From the NCBI RefSeq assembly GCF_000296505.1, contig NZ_JH815208.1:789650-853649 (forward strand): DNA of 64,000 bases. The letters run 5' to 3'. Below are positions 27,089 through 35,243 of this stretch, one piece after another. The notes beneath the pieces are model-generated. The model was not told where the DNA came from, made no database searches, and saw only the letters and a list, made by a program, of their open reading frames with translations. This DNA is from Schaalia turicensis ACS-279-V-Col4 (lineage in GTDB: Bacteria > Actinomycetota > Actinomycetes > Actinomycetales > Actinomycetaceae). Numbering within the stretch: position 1 is the stretch's first letter; every line of letters starts with the position of its first letter. The translations under genes and the position numbers were made by a program.

Positions 27089-27667
27089 TCAAACCTGCGC
27101 GGAATCGAACGAGGCGGATTCTTCGGCGGACTCATCGTCGCCCGAAGCGGATTTCTGGGAGGCAAGCAGTTCGGCGTGCAATTCTTCGCGAATCTCCTCA
27201 CGCAAGGATTCGACCAGATCACGCAACTCGGAACGCACGAAGTCACGGGTGGCAACTTCCTGGACAGACAGGCGCAGGCTCGCAATTTCGCGGGTCAGAT
27301 ACTCGGTGTCAGCCAGATTGCGCTCGGCGCGCTGACGATCCTGCTGGGCCTGGACACGGTCGCGGTCATCCTGACGGTTCTGCGCAAGAAGAATCAGAGG
27401 AGCGGAATACGACGCCTGGGTTGAGAAAGCAAGGTTGAGCAGGATAAACGGATAGGGATCCCACGCATACTTCTGCGACATCTGGTACAGCACGATATTC
27501 GCCGTGATCCACGCGACCACGAAGATCGTCATATACAAGATGAACTTCGGCGAGCCCATGAAACGGGCGGTCGCTTCGGCGAACTTGCCGAAACTATCAC
27601 CCGATGACTTGCGACGCTTGAAGAAACGGAATCCAGCTTCGCGGGGAGTATCTAGACGTTCAGCCAT
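27089..27667 (-). CDS. DUF1003 membrane protein
   Basis: The 192-residue protein has two membrane helices (FILYMTIFVVAWITANIVLY and the segment around PYPFILLNLAFSTQASYSAP), then a long charged coiled coil in the cytoplasm. This is the DUF1003 layout; its function is unknown. I use the ATG at 27667, which overlaps the end of the upstream MgtE-like gene by eight bases; a TTG one codon earlier is less likely. The gene pair order is the same in mycobacteria. Confidence 0.88.
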   Translation of the reverse strand: MAERLDTPREAGFRFFKRRKSSGDSFGKFAEATARFMGSPKFILYMTIFVVAWITANIVLYQMSQKYAWDPYPFILLNLAFSTQASYSAPLILLAQNRQDDRDRVQAQQDRQRAERNLADTEYLTREIASLRLSVQEVATRDFVRSELRDLVESLREEIREELHAELLASQKSASGDDESAEESASFDSAQV

Positions 27668-28964
27668 CAATGCTCCTTGCCATCATGCGGTCAGTGACCT
27701 CGTCATCGTAATCACGCCAGTCTTCTGGCAGCAGTTCGTCCAACACGTCGTCAACGGAGACCGCGCCCAGAAGGTGCGCGTCTTCATCCACGACCGGAAG
27801 GATTGTCAGATTGTACGTTGCCAACAGTCGCGTGACAGTTGCGACGTGAGCCTGCGGGGAAACAGCCTCAATATCAGAGTCGAGGATCGTGCCCAGCAGA
27901 GTCTGCGGAGGCTCGCGCAGGGCACGCTGAATGTGGACCATACCCAAGTACGGGCCGGTCGGAGTCTCTTCCGGTGGGCGAGTAATGAACGCGACGGTCG
28001 CAAGGGACGTGGGAATATCTTCACGGCGCACAGAAGCAAGCATCTGCGCCACAGTTGCATCCGGGCCCAACACAATCGGCTCGGTCGTCATCAGCGAACC
28101 GGCCGTCGACTCGGCGTAGGTGAGCAGTCGGCGAACGTCCTTAGCTTCCTCTGGCTCCATCAGGTTCAGCAGGTGCTGAGCTTGGGCTTCGGGAAGCTCG
28201 GAAACGAGGTCTGCGGCGTCGTCAGGCTGCATGACATCCAGAACGTCTGCTGCTCGGGCTGCTTCAAGGCCGGACAGAATGGCAACTCGGTCGTCGTCGC
28301 CGAGCTCTTCGAGGACGTCGGCTAGACGCGCGTCAGGCAGTTCCTTCGCAACAGCCATCTGGCGTTCGGCAGGCAGATCATGCAGGAAGTCCGCTAGGTC
28401 GGCAGCGCGCATATCCTCGGTCTGCTGAATAAGAGTCGCCGCAGACTGTTCCACGTCGCGACTACGCAGGCCGGTCACCTCAGAAACCGAGACGTTCAGC
28501 GTCTCGCCGGAACGAATGAACCCCAGTGCCGTCGTGCGCTGGCGCTGCACGTGAAGCTTCGAAATCACCCAATCCTTCGGGCGACGTCGCTCCATCGCAA
28601 CGTCAAGGATCTTCACATCGCCCGAACCATCGTTCAAGGCAACAACTCGGTCGAACAGCTGACCAAGCACCAGTGTCTCCATGGGACGCAGTGTGAATGA
28701 ACGCATATTGAGCAGGCCCGTCGTAATAATCGACCCGGACTCAATGGACGTCACGCGTGTCATTGGCAGGAAAACACGCTTACGCGGACCGACCTCGACG
28801 ACGAATCCGATGACGTTCGCGGCTGATCCATAGCGGAAAATCACGACGACATCGTGGATCTTTCCAACCTGATCCCCGATGGGGTCAAAGACGGAAGTAC
28901 CTGCGAGCTTGCCAATGTATACGCGTCGCCCGGCTGTTCTGAGTTCCATAGGTGCGCTGTTCAC
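27660..28964 (-). CDS. MgtE N-domain and CBS-pair protein with PRC-barrel, no channel domain
   Basis: The 434-residue soluble protein has three parts. A PRC-barrel-like start (VYIGKLAGTSVFDPIGDQVGKI) comes first, followed by a middle linking region. Then comes the superhelical MgtE intracellular domain (LADFLHDLPAERQMAVAKEL, ADVLEELGDDDRVAIL, DVMQPDDAADLVSELPE), and then a CBS pair (SLMTTEPIVLGPDATVAQML...VSVDDVLDELLPEDW). MgtE channels use the same two domains as a magnesium sensor, but here no membrane helices follow. It may regulate a partner, perhaps the adjacent membrane proteins. Start is GTG at 28964 or ATG at 28949. Confidence 0.85.
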   Translation of the reverse strand: MNSAPMELRTAGRRVYIGKLAGTSVFDPIGDQVGKIHDVVVIFRYGSAANVIGFVVEVGPRKRVFLPMTRVTSIESGSIITTGLLNMRSFTLRPMETLVLGQLFDRVVALNDGSGDVKILDVAMERRRPKDWVISKLHVQRQRTTALGFIRSGETLNVSVSEVTGLRSRDVEQSAATLIQQTEDMRAADLADFLHDLPAERQMAVAKELPDARLADVLEELGDDDRVAILSGLEAARAADVLDVMQPDDAADLVSELPEAQAQHLLNLMEPEEAKDVRRLLTYAESTAGSLMTTEPIVLGPDATVAQMLASVRREDIPTSLATVAFITRPPEETPTGPYLGMVHIQRALREPPQTLLGTILDSDIEAVSPQAHVATVTRLLATYNLTILPVVDEDAHLLGAVSVDDVLDELLPEDWRDYDDEVTDRMMARSIDG

Positions 28965-29044
28965 AGGGACAGCCTATGCCCTCGGGTGGAATGATAGTGG
29001 CTAGCACGTAGTGAAAACTGTTCAGTTTGTGAGGAATAAAACCC

Positions 29045-29824
29045 ATGGCGCAACGCTCGAATGACCTGAACTTTGGCATGCCGGTAATGCCGACAGGGAC
29101 CGAGGTGGCCTCATACCAGACCTACGCGGAAGCTCAGGGAGCGGTCGACTACCTGTCCGACCAGGAATTCGACGTCAAGTCGATTACGATCGTCGGCACC
29201 GACTTGCACCTTGTTGAGCGCGTGACCGGTCGGATGACGATGGGACGCGCGGCCCTGTCAGGCGCCTCTAGTGGCGCCTTGTGGGGTGCCTTCATGGGCT
29301 TGATGCTGTCCTTCGCGGCACCGAACGGATCGGCGTTCGTGTGGGTTGGCATTGGCATTCTGGGCGGCGCGCTCGCGGGCATCATCATGTCGGGTCTGCT
29401 GTATGCGATGACGAGTGGGCGTAGGGATTTCACGTCACAGTCACAGACTGTGGCGTCGCGATACGCGCTACTTGCGTCAGCGGATATCGATCGCGCGTTC
29501 CAGATGTTGCAGAAGACGCCGGGTAATCAGATGCGTCCGAAGCTGCGTCGAGTCCGCCCAGAATCCACCGGCCCGACCGAATACGGGTCGCGCCCGGACG
29601 AAAAGCCTCGTTTCGGTGTCCGCTTGAGTCATGCCTCTGCGTCTTCCGCATCTTCCGCTTCGGGGAACGAGGCCGATCCTGCTTCCTCAGACTCTCTTTC
29701 TTCCGAAGGATCGGAGCCTACTCGCGGTGGAGCCCACCCTGGCCAGCCCGCAGATGAAAAGGCTGATTCCAACGACGCAGACGATTCCAAGCCAGTGTAT
29801 GGACGCCATCGGGCAGACGACTGA
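29045..29824 (+). CDS. General stress protein 17M-like membrane protein
   Basis: The first ~75 residues (VASYQTYAEAQGAVDYLSDQEFDVKSITIVGTDL) match the YflT/GSP17M fold. Two Gly/Ala-rich membrane hairpin segments follow (GALWGAFMGLMLSFAAP; FVWVGIGILGGALAGIIMSGLL). The last ~100 residues are a Ser/Ala/Glu-rich disordered tail. The function is unknown; relatives are induced by stress in Bacillus. It is divergent from the MgtE-like gene, as in mycobacteria. The AGGAATAAAACCC before the ATG gives a reasonable ribosome site. Confidence 0.82.
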   Translation: MAQRSNDLNFGMPVMPTGTEVASYQTYAEAQGAVDYLSDQEFDVKSITIVGTDLHLVERVTGRMTMGRAALSGASSGALWGAFMGLMLSFAAPNGSAFVWVGIGILGGALAGIIMSGLLYAMTSGRRDFTSQSQTVASRYALLASADIDRAFQMLQKTPGNQMRPKLRRVRPESTGPTEYGSRPDEKPRFGVRLSHASASSASSASGNEADPASSDSLSSEGSEPTRGGAHPGQPADEKADSNDADDSKPVYGRHRADD

Positions 29825-29831
29825 ACAGCAA

Positions 29832-29862
29832 GGTGGGGAGCAGGCAATGCCTGCTCCCCACC
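29832..29862. terminator. Bidirectional hairpin, twin 1
   Basis: GGTGGGGAGCAGGCA and TGCCTGCTCCCCACC pair perfectly (15 bp). It ends the stress-protein gene and the convergent surface-protein gene. A near-identical hairpin occurs at 31842-31876. Confidence 0.8.
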
Positions 29863-29910
29863 AGTGCGTCTGATCCGGTTAGTTGCACTATCGATCAGTC
29901 AAGTAATGAC

Positions 29911-31719
29911 TCAGTTGCGCTGTTTACGCGAAGCGAATGAGTTCACTCCCATCAGTGATGCTCCTGCAAGGAAGGTTGCAAGGGTTGTCACCAAGGCGGT
30001 GTACGTGTCTGCGCCGGTACGTGCGAGCTTTCCGCTCTTGGATGCTTGAGCGGACGTAGCGTTTGCCTGCTGAGCGTTAGCTACTCCAGATGGTTCTGTC
30101 ACGGTGGTGCCCGTGGCTGGCTTCTCGCCCTTTTCGTAGAAGACAACAAGGGCTGTGCCGGTTTGAAGGTTTGCTGCAGTTGCAGTGAACACGACGCGTT
30201 GCTTCCCAGAAGAATCGCGCAGGACCTTTGCGAGCTGCAGGGAACCGTCGTCAGAGCCGTAGAGGAAATTCGTTGGCAGGTAGCCGGGGAAGTCCTTCAC
30301 CAGCGGATCGGACAGTGGAATATTCATGTACTGACCGTCAACCACGGGAAGTATTTCCGTGATCGGGTTCTGTGCTTCATCGGTGAAGTATTCCTTGAGA
30401 AGAGGCGAGACACCACCGTCAGTGGGGTGTGCGTACATGACCTTGACTTTAAAGGCGCGCTTCGGGTCGAGTTTGACCTCATTCAGTCCTTTGAGTGCGG
30501 ATTGCAGGGCATCAGTCAACTGTTGCACCTTCTGCTCGTCCATGTACTGCGGAGCCGTGAAAATTTCAGCTGCGGTTGCTTCGATAGCTGCGTGAAGGGC
30601 CTCGATCCCGTCCTTGCTGAACGTGTATCCGTCCTTCGGAGTCTTCGCCACTGCCTGGTCGTAGAGAGCCTTCAAAGCATCAAGATTCACTTGGGTGAAC
30701 GGTTCGGTTTGAAGACCATCGATCGCGGCTCGCAATGCCTTTTCGCTCTCGTCGAATGCGCGGTGCGTGACAAGCGGTGAACCGTCGGCAGGAACCTTAA
30801 TGGTGGTCAGATCTTTCAAGCTGACAAGCTGTTCTGCCTTTGCCAGAGCAGAGTTCAGTGCGTCGAAGGAATCCTTGGTGTAGCGAGTGGCGTTGGCTCC
30901 GTTTTGGTCAATCTTTTTCTGTGCTTCAGTGATTAAGGATTTCAGCCCGTCGCGCTCGTAGGGGAGTGGGAGAAGTTCGGCGTACGTTTCGTTGAGCTTT
31001 GTACGCATTGCTTCGATCTCTTCGATCGACGGCGGGTTCTCCGCCTTCTTGGCGTTCTCTACGAAAGCGCGTGCTTCGTCGTTGATGCGCAGATATGCAT
31101 CAGCCGTTGTAGGGTCGAGCTTGATGCCGTCGTTCAGTGCTGCCTGGTATTCGTTCCAGTGCTCTGCAATTGCTCCTTCAAGGTAGCTGGTGTCGACTTC
31201 AGCGGTTTTTGCGGGCAGCGGGATGTCGAAGCTCTTATCTTTCAAGACAAGCTTCACCTTGTCGCCTTTGACCTGGATTGACTGATCAAGCTGGAAGATC
31301 GTTTTGTCGTACTTACCGGGCTTAGTGTCTTCCGGAGACACGAGCAGAGGGATGGTCACGTACTCGTTGTACTTGACCTTGTTGCTGTCCGAACGCAGGT
31401 ACGTCTTGTTGTCAACATCTTCAAGACCAAGATCTTGGACGGTCAGTGGCATCTGTAGCTCCCCGTACAGAATGACTTCCTTCGCCTTGTTCAACGGGTC
31501 AACAGAAAGCGTCGCAACGTAGACATCAACGTTGCCGTCGTCCAACTTGACTACGGTCTTTTTGCCGTGGGTCTTGATCCACTCGAAATTGTGCTGGCCA
31601 GTGTCAGCAATGGCGGAACTGATTCCTGCCACGCTGCAGAGGATGGAAACACACAACGTCGTAACAATCGTGCGAAGAGAAATGCGTCGTTTTTGCACTC
31701 CTCGAGACGAATGCGTCAT
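29911..31719 (-). CDS. Sortase-anchored (LARTG) surface protein, iron-box controlled, possible heme/NEAT-like domain
   Basis: The 602-residue protein has a long-n-region signal peptide ending near ISSAIADTG. A beta-rich domain (residues ~45-170) is followed by helical FIVAR-type repeats, for example ERDGLKSLITEAQKKIDQ and YTKDSFDALNSALAKAEQLV (residues ~255-415). A second beta-rich domain (residues ~418-530; KVKVMYAHPTDGG, SPLLKEYF, GSLQLAKVLRDSSGKQRVVF) follows. It ends in LARTG (565-569), a hydrophobic helix and RKQRN, a wall sorting signal. The second beta domain has a loose NEAT-like rhythm, but I could not align it. A DtxR/IdeR-type box just upstream suggests induction in iron shortage, which fits iron or heme capture. 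That role is an inference. AAGGAG precedes the ATG. Confidence 0.82.
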   Translation of the reverse strand: MTHSSRGVQKRRISLRTIVTTLCVSILCSVAGISSAIADTGQHNFEWIKTHGKKTVVKLDDGNVDVYVATLSVDPLNKAKEVILYGELQMPLTVQDLGLEDVDNKTYLRSDSNKVKYNEYVTIPLLVSPEDTKPGKYDKTIFQLDQSIQVKGDKVKLVLKDKSFDIPLPAKTAEVDTSYLEGAIAEHWNEYQAALNDGIKLDPTTADAYLRINDEARAFVENAKKAENPPSIEEIEAMRTKLNETYAELLPLPYERDGLKSLITEAQKKIDQNGANATRYTKDSFDALNSALAKAEQLVSLKDLTTIKVPADGSPLVTHRAFDESEKALRAAIDGLQTEPFTQVNLDALKALYDQAVAKTPKDGYTFSKDGIEALHAAIEATAAEIFTAPQYMDEQKVQQLTDALQSALKGLNEVKLDPKRAFKVKVMYAHPTDGGVSPLLKEYFTDEAQNPITEILPVVDGQYMNIPLSDPLVKDFPGYLPTNFLYGSDDGSLQLAKVLRDSSGKQRVVFTATAANLQTGTALVVFYEKGEKPATGTTVTEPSGVANAQQANATSAQASKSGKLARTGADTYTALVTTLATFLAGASLMGVNSFASRKQRN

Positions 31720-31738
31720 TAGGTTCTCCTTTTATGTC

Positions 31739-31757
31739 ATAGGTAAGGCGCACCTAA
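31739..31757. promoter_or_regulatory. DtxR/IdeR-type iron box
   Basis: ATAGGTAAGGCGCACCTAA agrees with 15 of 19 positions of the IdeR/DtxR consensus TTAGGTTAGGCTAACCTAA, with both half-sites intact. It lies 20 bases upstream of the surface-protein ATG, where a bound repressor would block transcription. Confidence 0.65.
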
Positions 31758-31841
31758 ATTAGCATAAGGATTGTGTTGCACTAAAATATTTTCCCCGTTC
31801 GCGCTGGAAGAACGAGTTGATATGACGCTGATATGAAAAGG

Positions 31842-31876
31842 CTGGTGGGGAGCAGGCGCTGCCTGCTCCCCACCAG
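31842..31876. terminator. Bidirectional hairpin, twin 2
   Basis: CTGGTGGGGAGCAGGC and GCCTGCTCCCCACCAG pair over 16 bases with loop GCT. It ends the aminopeptidase gene. The stem is the same as twin 1 at 29832. Confidence 0.75.
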
Positions 31877-31912
31877 CGGGAGTTGAAAACGGTCAGTCGA
31901 AACTGATGATGC

Positions 31913-33460
31913 TCAGCTTTGCTGCGCCGCCGCGATCCATGCCTCGACGTCTTCAATAGTGCGCGGGATATTCTCGGAGATTCGCGTGACCGAACCGTCT
32001 TCGTTCACGATCACATCATCTTCGATGCGCACGCCGATGCCACGGAATTCTTCCGGAATCAGTTCGTCATCGGCACGGAAGTATAGGCCGGGTTCAATGG
32101 TGAAAGCCATGCCCGGTTCGAGCAGTGCCTCCTGGTACATCTCGCGACGCGCCTGAGCGCAGTCGTGAACGTCCAGACCCAGGTGATGGCTGGTGCCGTG
32201 AGGCATCCAACGACGATGTTGCTGACCTTCGGCGGACAGGGATTCTTCAACGGTGACCGGAAGTAGACCCCACTCGCGCAGGCGAGTGGCAATGACCTGC
32301 ATTGCCGCGTCATGAACGTCCTTGAAGCGGGTGCCAGGTTCGTTTGCTCGCGCAAGCGCAGCCTCGCACGCATCCAAAACAGCCTGGTAGACACGTGCCT
32401 GGACCTCGGTGAACTTTCCGTTGACCGGCAGTGTGCGGGTGATGTCGGCGGTGTAAAGGGAATCGACCTCAACACCAGCGTCAACCAGAACCAGATCGCC
32501 CTCGTTCACCGGACCATCGTTGTCGATCCAGTGCAGGGTGTTCGCGTGATTGCCCGATGCTGCGATCGTGTCGTAGCCAAGGCCGTTGCCCTCTTCGCGA
32601 GCAACCGCGCCAAAAGCACCCTCGATGACGCGCTCGCCACGGTGGTGACCGACGGCGCGGGGGAGAGCCTTCAAGATATCGGTGAAGCCCTGATAGGTGA
32701 CATCGACCGCGCGCTGAAGTTCAGCGATTTCGAAGGGGTCCTTGCGCAAGCGGATTTCCGACAGGCGCTCTTCAAGCTTCTCGTCTGCTTCGCGGGCGTC
32801 GTCTCCGGCCTTCAATCCAGCCTGAGTACGAACCTCGTTCACCATTGCTTCAACGTTCGCGTCCACACCGCGCACGATGCGCAAGTTGATCAGCCCAGCG
32901 TCCTTCGACAGAGCGTCGCGGAGCGTATCGATGTGCTCGCAGCGGAGTCCGGTCTCGGCGCTAACCTCTTCCAAAGAGGGGCGGGCGCCCACCCAGAACT
33001 CGCCGTAGGTTGCGTCGGAGTAGAACTCCTGGGAAGAACGTGAAGCGCGCGGGCGGAAGTACAGAACCGGCTCGTGTGGGCCGTCTTCGCGCGGTTCAAG
33101 AACGAGGACAGAATCAGGTTCGCGCTCGCCACCGAGGCCCGAAAGGTGTGCGAAAGCGGAGTATGCGCGGAAGCGGTAATCGCAGTCGTTACTGCGTACC
33201 TTGTATGTGCCCGCGGGGATTACCAAGCGCTCGCCCTTGAAAGGCTCGCCGGCTGCTTCGGCGCGCTCGGGCAGATAGTCGGCTGCTCCACTGCGCTTCA
33301 TTTCCGTCTGGATACGAGGCCCCCAACCGGAGCCCATGAACGCGCGGAATGCGTCCGACGAGGGGCGACGGCTTCGTCCTTCCCCTCGCTGAGCCATCGA
33401 TGCGGGCGCTTCTTCCGCCTTGTTTTCTTGCGCTGACTGAGTATTCGTCGTGTCGTTCAT
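31913..33460 (-). CDS. pepP: Xaa-Pro aminopeptidase, M24B family
   Basis: The enzyme removes N-terminal residues before proline. An N-terminal creatinase-like domain (residues ~30-220) is followed by the pita-bread catalytic domain. The five metal ligands can be placed: Asp in VLVDAGVEVDSLYTADITRTL (two Asp), His in MPHGTSHHLGLDVHD, Glu in FTIEPGLYF and Glu in GVRIEDDVIV. It has no signal peptide, so it is cytoplasmic. I use the ATG at 33460, with GGAG close upstream; an in-frame ATG at 33469 is possible. Length ~515 is typical for actinobacterial members. Confidence 0.93.
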   Translation of the reverse strand: MNDTTNTQSAQENKAEEAPASMAQRGEGRSRRPSSDAFRAFMGSGWGPRIQTEMKRSGAADYLPERAEAAGEPFKGERLVIPAGTYKVRSNDCDYRFRAYSAFAHLSGLGGEREPDSVLVLEPREDGPHEPVLYFRPRASRSSQEFYSDATYGEFWVGARPSLEEVSAETGLRCEHIDTLRDALSKDAGLINLRIVRGVDANVEAMVNEVRTQAGLKAGDDAREADEKLEERLSEIRLRKDPFEIAELQRAVDVTYQGFTDILKALPRAVGHHRGERVIEGAFGAVAREEGNGLGYDTIAASGNHANTLHWIDNDGPVNEGDLVLVDAGVEVDSLYTADITRTLPVNGKFTEVQARVYQAVLDACEAALARANEPGTRFKDVHDAAMQVIATRLREWGLLPVTVEESLSAEGQQHRRWMPHGTSHHLGLDVHDCAQARREMYQEALLEPGMAFTIEPGLYFRADDELIPEEFRGIGVRIEDDVIVNEDGSVTRISENIPRTIEDVEAWIAAAQQS

Positions 33461-33507
33461 AGTCTCCATGATGGCACTTTCGGGCGAAGGTCGATACTCT
33501 CAGTTTT

Positions 33508-34353
33508 ATGCTCCGAATTGATTCCCACACTCACACCGCGTATTCAGATGGCACCGATACGCCAACTGAACTGCTTTTCAAGGCTCGCGATGCTGGTCTT
33601 GACATGATCGGATTGACCGACCATGACACGTTTGCCGGGTGGGATGAAGGTGAGGCGAGCGTCAAAGAATCGCACGTCGCGTTAATCCGAGGCGTTGAAA
33701 TGTCATGCGCGGCCTCGGGAATTACGGTGCACCTGCTGGCATATCTGCCGGACCCCACGAACACCGGACTGCTTGATTGCTTCGAGAAAGCCCGAAATTC
33801 TCGCAAAACTCGCGCCCAGCGGATGGTTGAAAACCTTGCGGAAGACTACCCGATTACGTGGGATACGGTCCTCGAATTTGCGCCCGATGGTGGGCCAATC
33901 GGTCGCCCTCACATCGCCGACGCTCTGGTCGCAGTCGGCGTTTTTGAAAACAGGGCGCAGGCTTTTGAAAAGATCCTGCATCCGTCCGGTCCTTACTTCG
34001 TTCACCACTGGGCACCGGATCCTGTCGAAGCGACAGAGCTTGTTTTGAAGGCTGGGGGAGTGCCTGTTCTGGCGCACCCGAAAGCGCGTGCGCGCCAGCG
34101 TTTGTTCTCCGACGAAGTCATCTACGACATGAAGGATGCCGGGCTCTTCGGAATCGAACGCGATCACCGCGACCATCAGGCTGAAGACCGCGAGGCCGTC
34201 CAACGGTTGGCCGACGATCTGGGGCTTGCGATCTTCGGCTCATCTGACTACCACGGTTTGGGAAAACCGAACCAATTGGGTGAGAATCTAACGGATCCTG
34301 AAGTAATTTCTCAGGTTGAAGACGCAGGAACAATGGAGGTAATTCGCCCGTGA
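33508..34353 (+). CDS. PHP domain phosphoesterase (TrpH/RNase AM-like)
   Basis: Metal ligands of the PHP fold are visible: DSHTHTAYSDGT, GLTDHDTFAGW, GVEMSC, PHIADAL, LAHPKAR and SSDYHG. The closest known function is the E. coli YciV/RNase AM, which trims 5' ends of RNAs and degrades pAp-like nucleotides. It is 281 residues. The stop shares bases with the GTG of the MarC gene (GTGA), so the two are coupled. Confidence 0.9.
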   Translation: MLRIDSHTHTAYSDGTDTPTELLFKARDAGLDMIGLTDHDTFAGWDEGEASVKESHVALIRGVEMSCAASGITVHLLAYLPDPTNTGLLDCFEKARNSRKTRAQRMVENLAEDYPITWDTVLEFAPDGGPIGRPHIADALVAVGVFENRAQAFEKILHPSGPYFVHHWAPDPVEATELVLKAGGVPVLAHPKARARQRLFSDEVIYDMKDAGLFGIERDHRDHQAEDREAVQRLADDLGLAIFGSSDYHGLGKPNQLGENLTDPEVISQVEDAGTMEVIRP

Positions 34354-34985
34354 ACGCATCGTCGTTTTTTGATGTCACACTTTTTGCGACGACGTTTACG
34401 ACCCTGATCGTCATCCTCGATCCCTTCGGCGCGATCCCCATCTTCCTCGGTTTAACCGGTCGCCTGAAGCCACAGGCGCAAAAGAAAGCCGCCAGCCAGG
34501 CAACGATTATTTCCTTCTGCATCATCTTGGCGTTCGCCGTTCTTGGCCAGCAGGTTCTTCGTCTCCTACAAATTTCGATGGAGGCACTGAAGCTTTCCGG
34601 CGGTGTCTTGCTGTTCCTTGTCGCAATGGAACTGCTGATGGGCAAAGACAGCGATGAGCCCGATACTGGCGACCCGAACGTCAACGTCGCCCTGGTTCCG
34701 CTGGGCACGCCACTTCTGGCAGGCCCCGGCGCGATTGTTGCCGTCATGGTGTCCGTCGCGCAGGCTCACGCTTCTCTTGCGGGATGGATCGCCGTCGTGT
34801 CGGCGGTCGTTGTTGCTCACCTGATTATGTGGTTCGCCATGTACTTCTCGCTGATCCTGTCGCGTTTGCTTGGCACCGGTGGCATCATGCTCCTGACGAA
34901 GATCATGGGCCTTCTCTTGGCCGCTATCGCGACTCAGCTGGTCATGGGTGGCATCTTCGATTTCATTGCTGAAGCGGCAGTTTAA
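34350..34985 (+). CDS. MarC family membrane protein
   Basis: The 211-residue protein has six hydrophobic segments and the family pattern LIVILDPFGAIPIFLGLT in helix 1 and VPLGTPLLAGPGAI in the fourth part. MarC proteins are inner-membrane proteins of unknown transport role; the name comes from the E. coli mar region but a part in drug resistance is not supported. It starts with GTG in the overlap with the PHP gene. Confidence 0.92.
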   Translation: MNASSFFDVTLFATTFTTLIVILDPFGAIPIFLGLTGRLKPQAQKKAASQATIISFCIILAFAVLGQQVLRLLQISMEALKLSGGVLLFLVAMELLMGKDSDEPDTGDPNVNVALVPLGTPLLAGPGAIVAVMVSVAQAHASLAGWIAVVSAVVVAHLIMWFAMYFSLILSRLLGTGGIMLLTKIMGLLLAAIATQLVMGGIFDFIAEAAV

Positions 34986-35060
34986 GGGTCTTTTTCCTCG
35001 AATAAGGGGTGTGTTCCTTTGGGATCTGTTCGGGTGAAACTCGGTTGATTCCCGCCGGTA

Positions 35061-35076
35061 ACGGAAACGTTTCCGT
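35061..35076. promoter_or_regulatory. LacI-type operator upstream of glgP
   Basis: ACGGAAACGTTTCCGT is a perfect 16-bp palindrome with a central CG, the form of LacI/GalR-family operators. It sits just before a possible -10 box TACACT (35086-35091), 168 bases upstream of the glgP start. Confidence 0.6.
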
Positions 35077-35243
35077 AAAACGCGCTACACTAGTCCCCGT
35101 GGGGCGAAAACTCCCACTGTGGCTCACCTTTCAAACGACCACTTTTGGCGAAATTGCCCAGAAATAGTCGGTAATCTCGTAGCCAGGGTGTCTTTGCCAA
35201 AGTAGCAAACGAGCCACGACAACATTGAACACTGGGAGTACCT

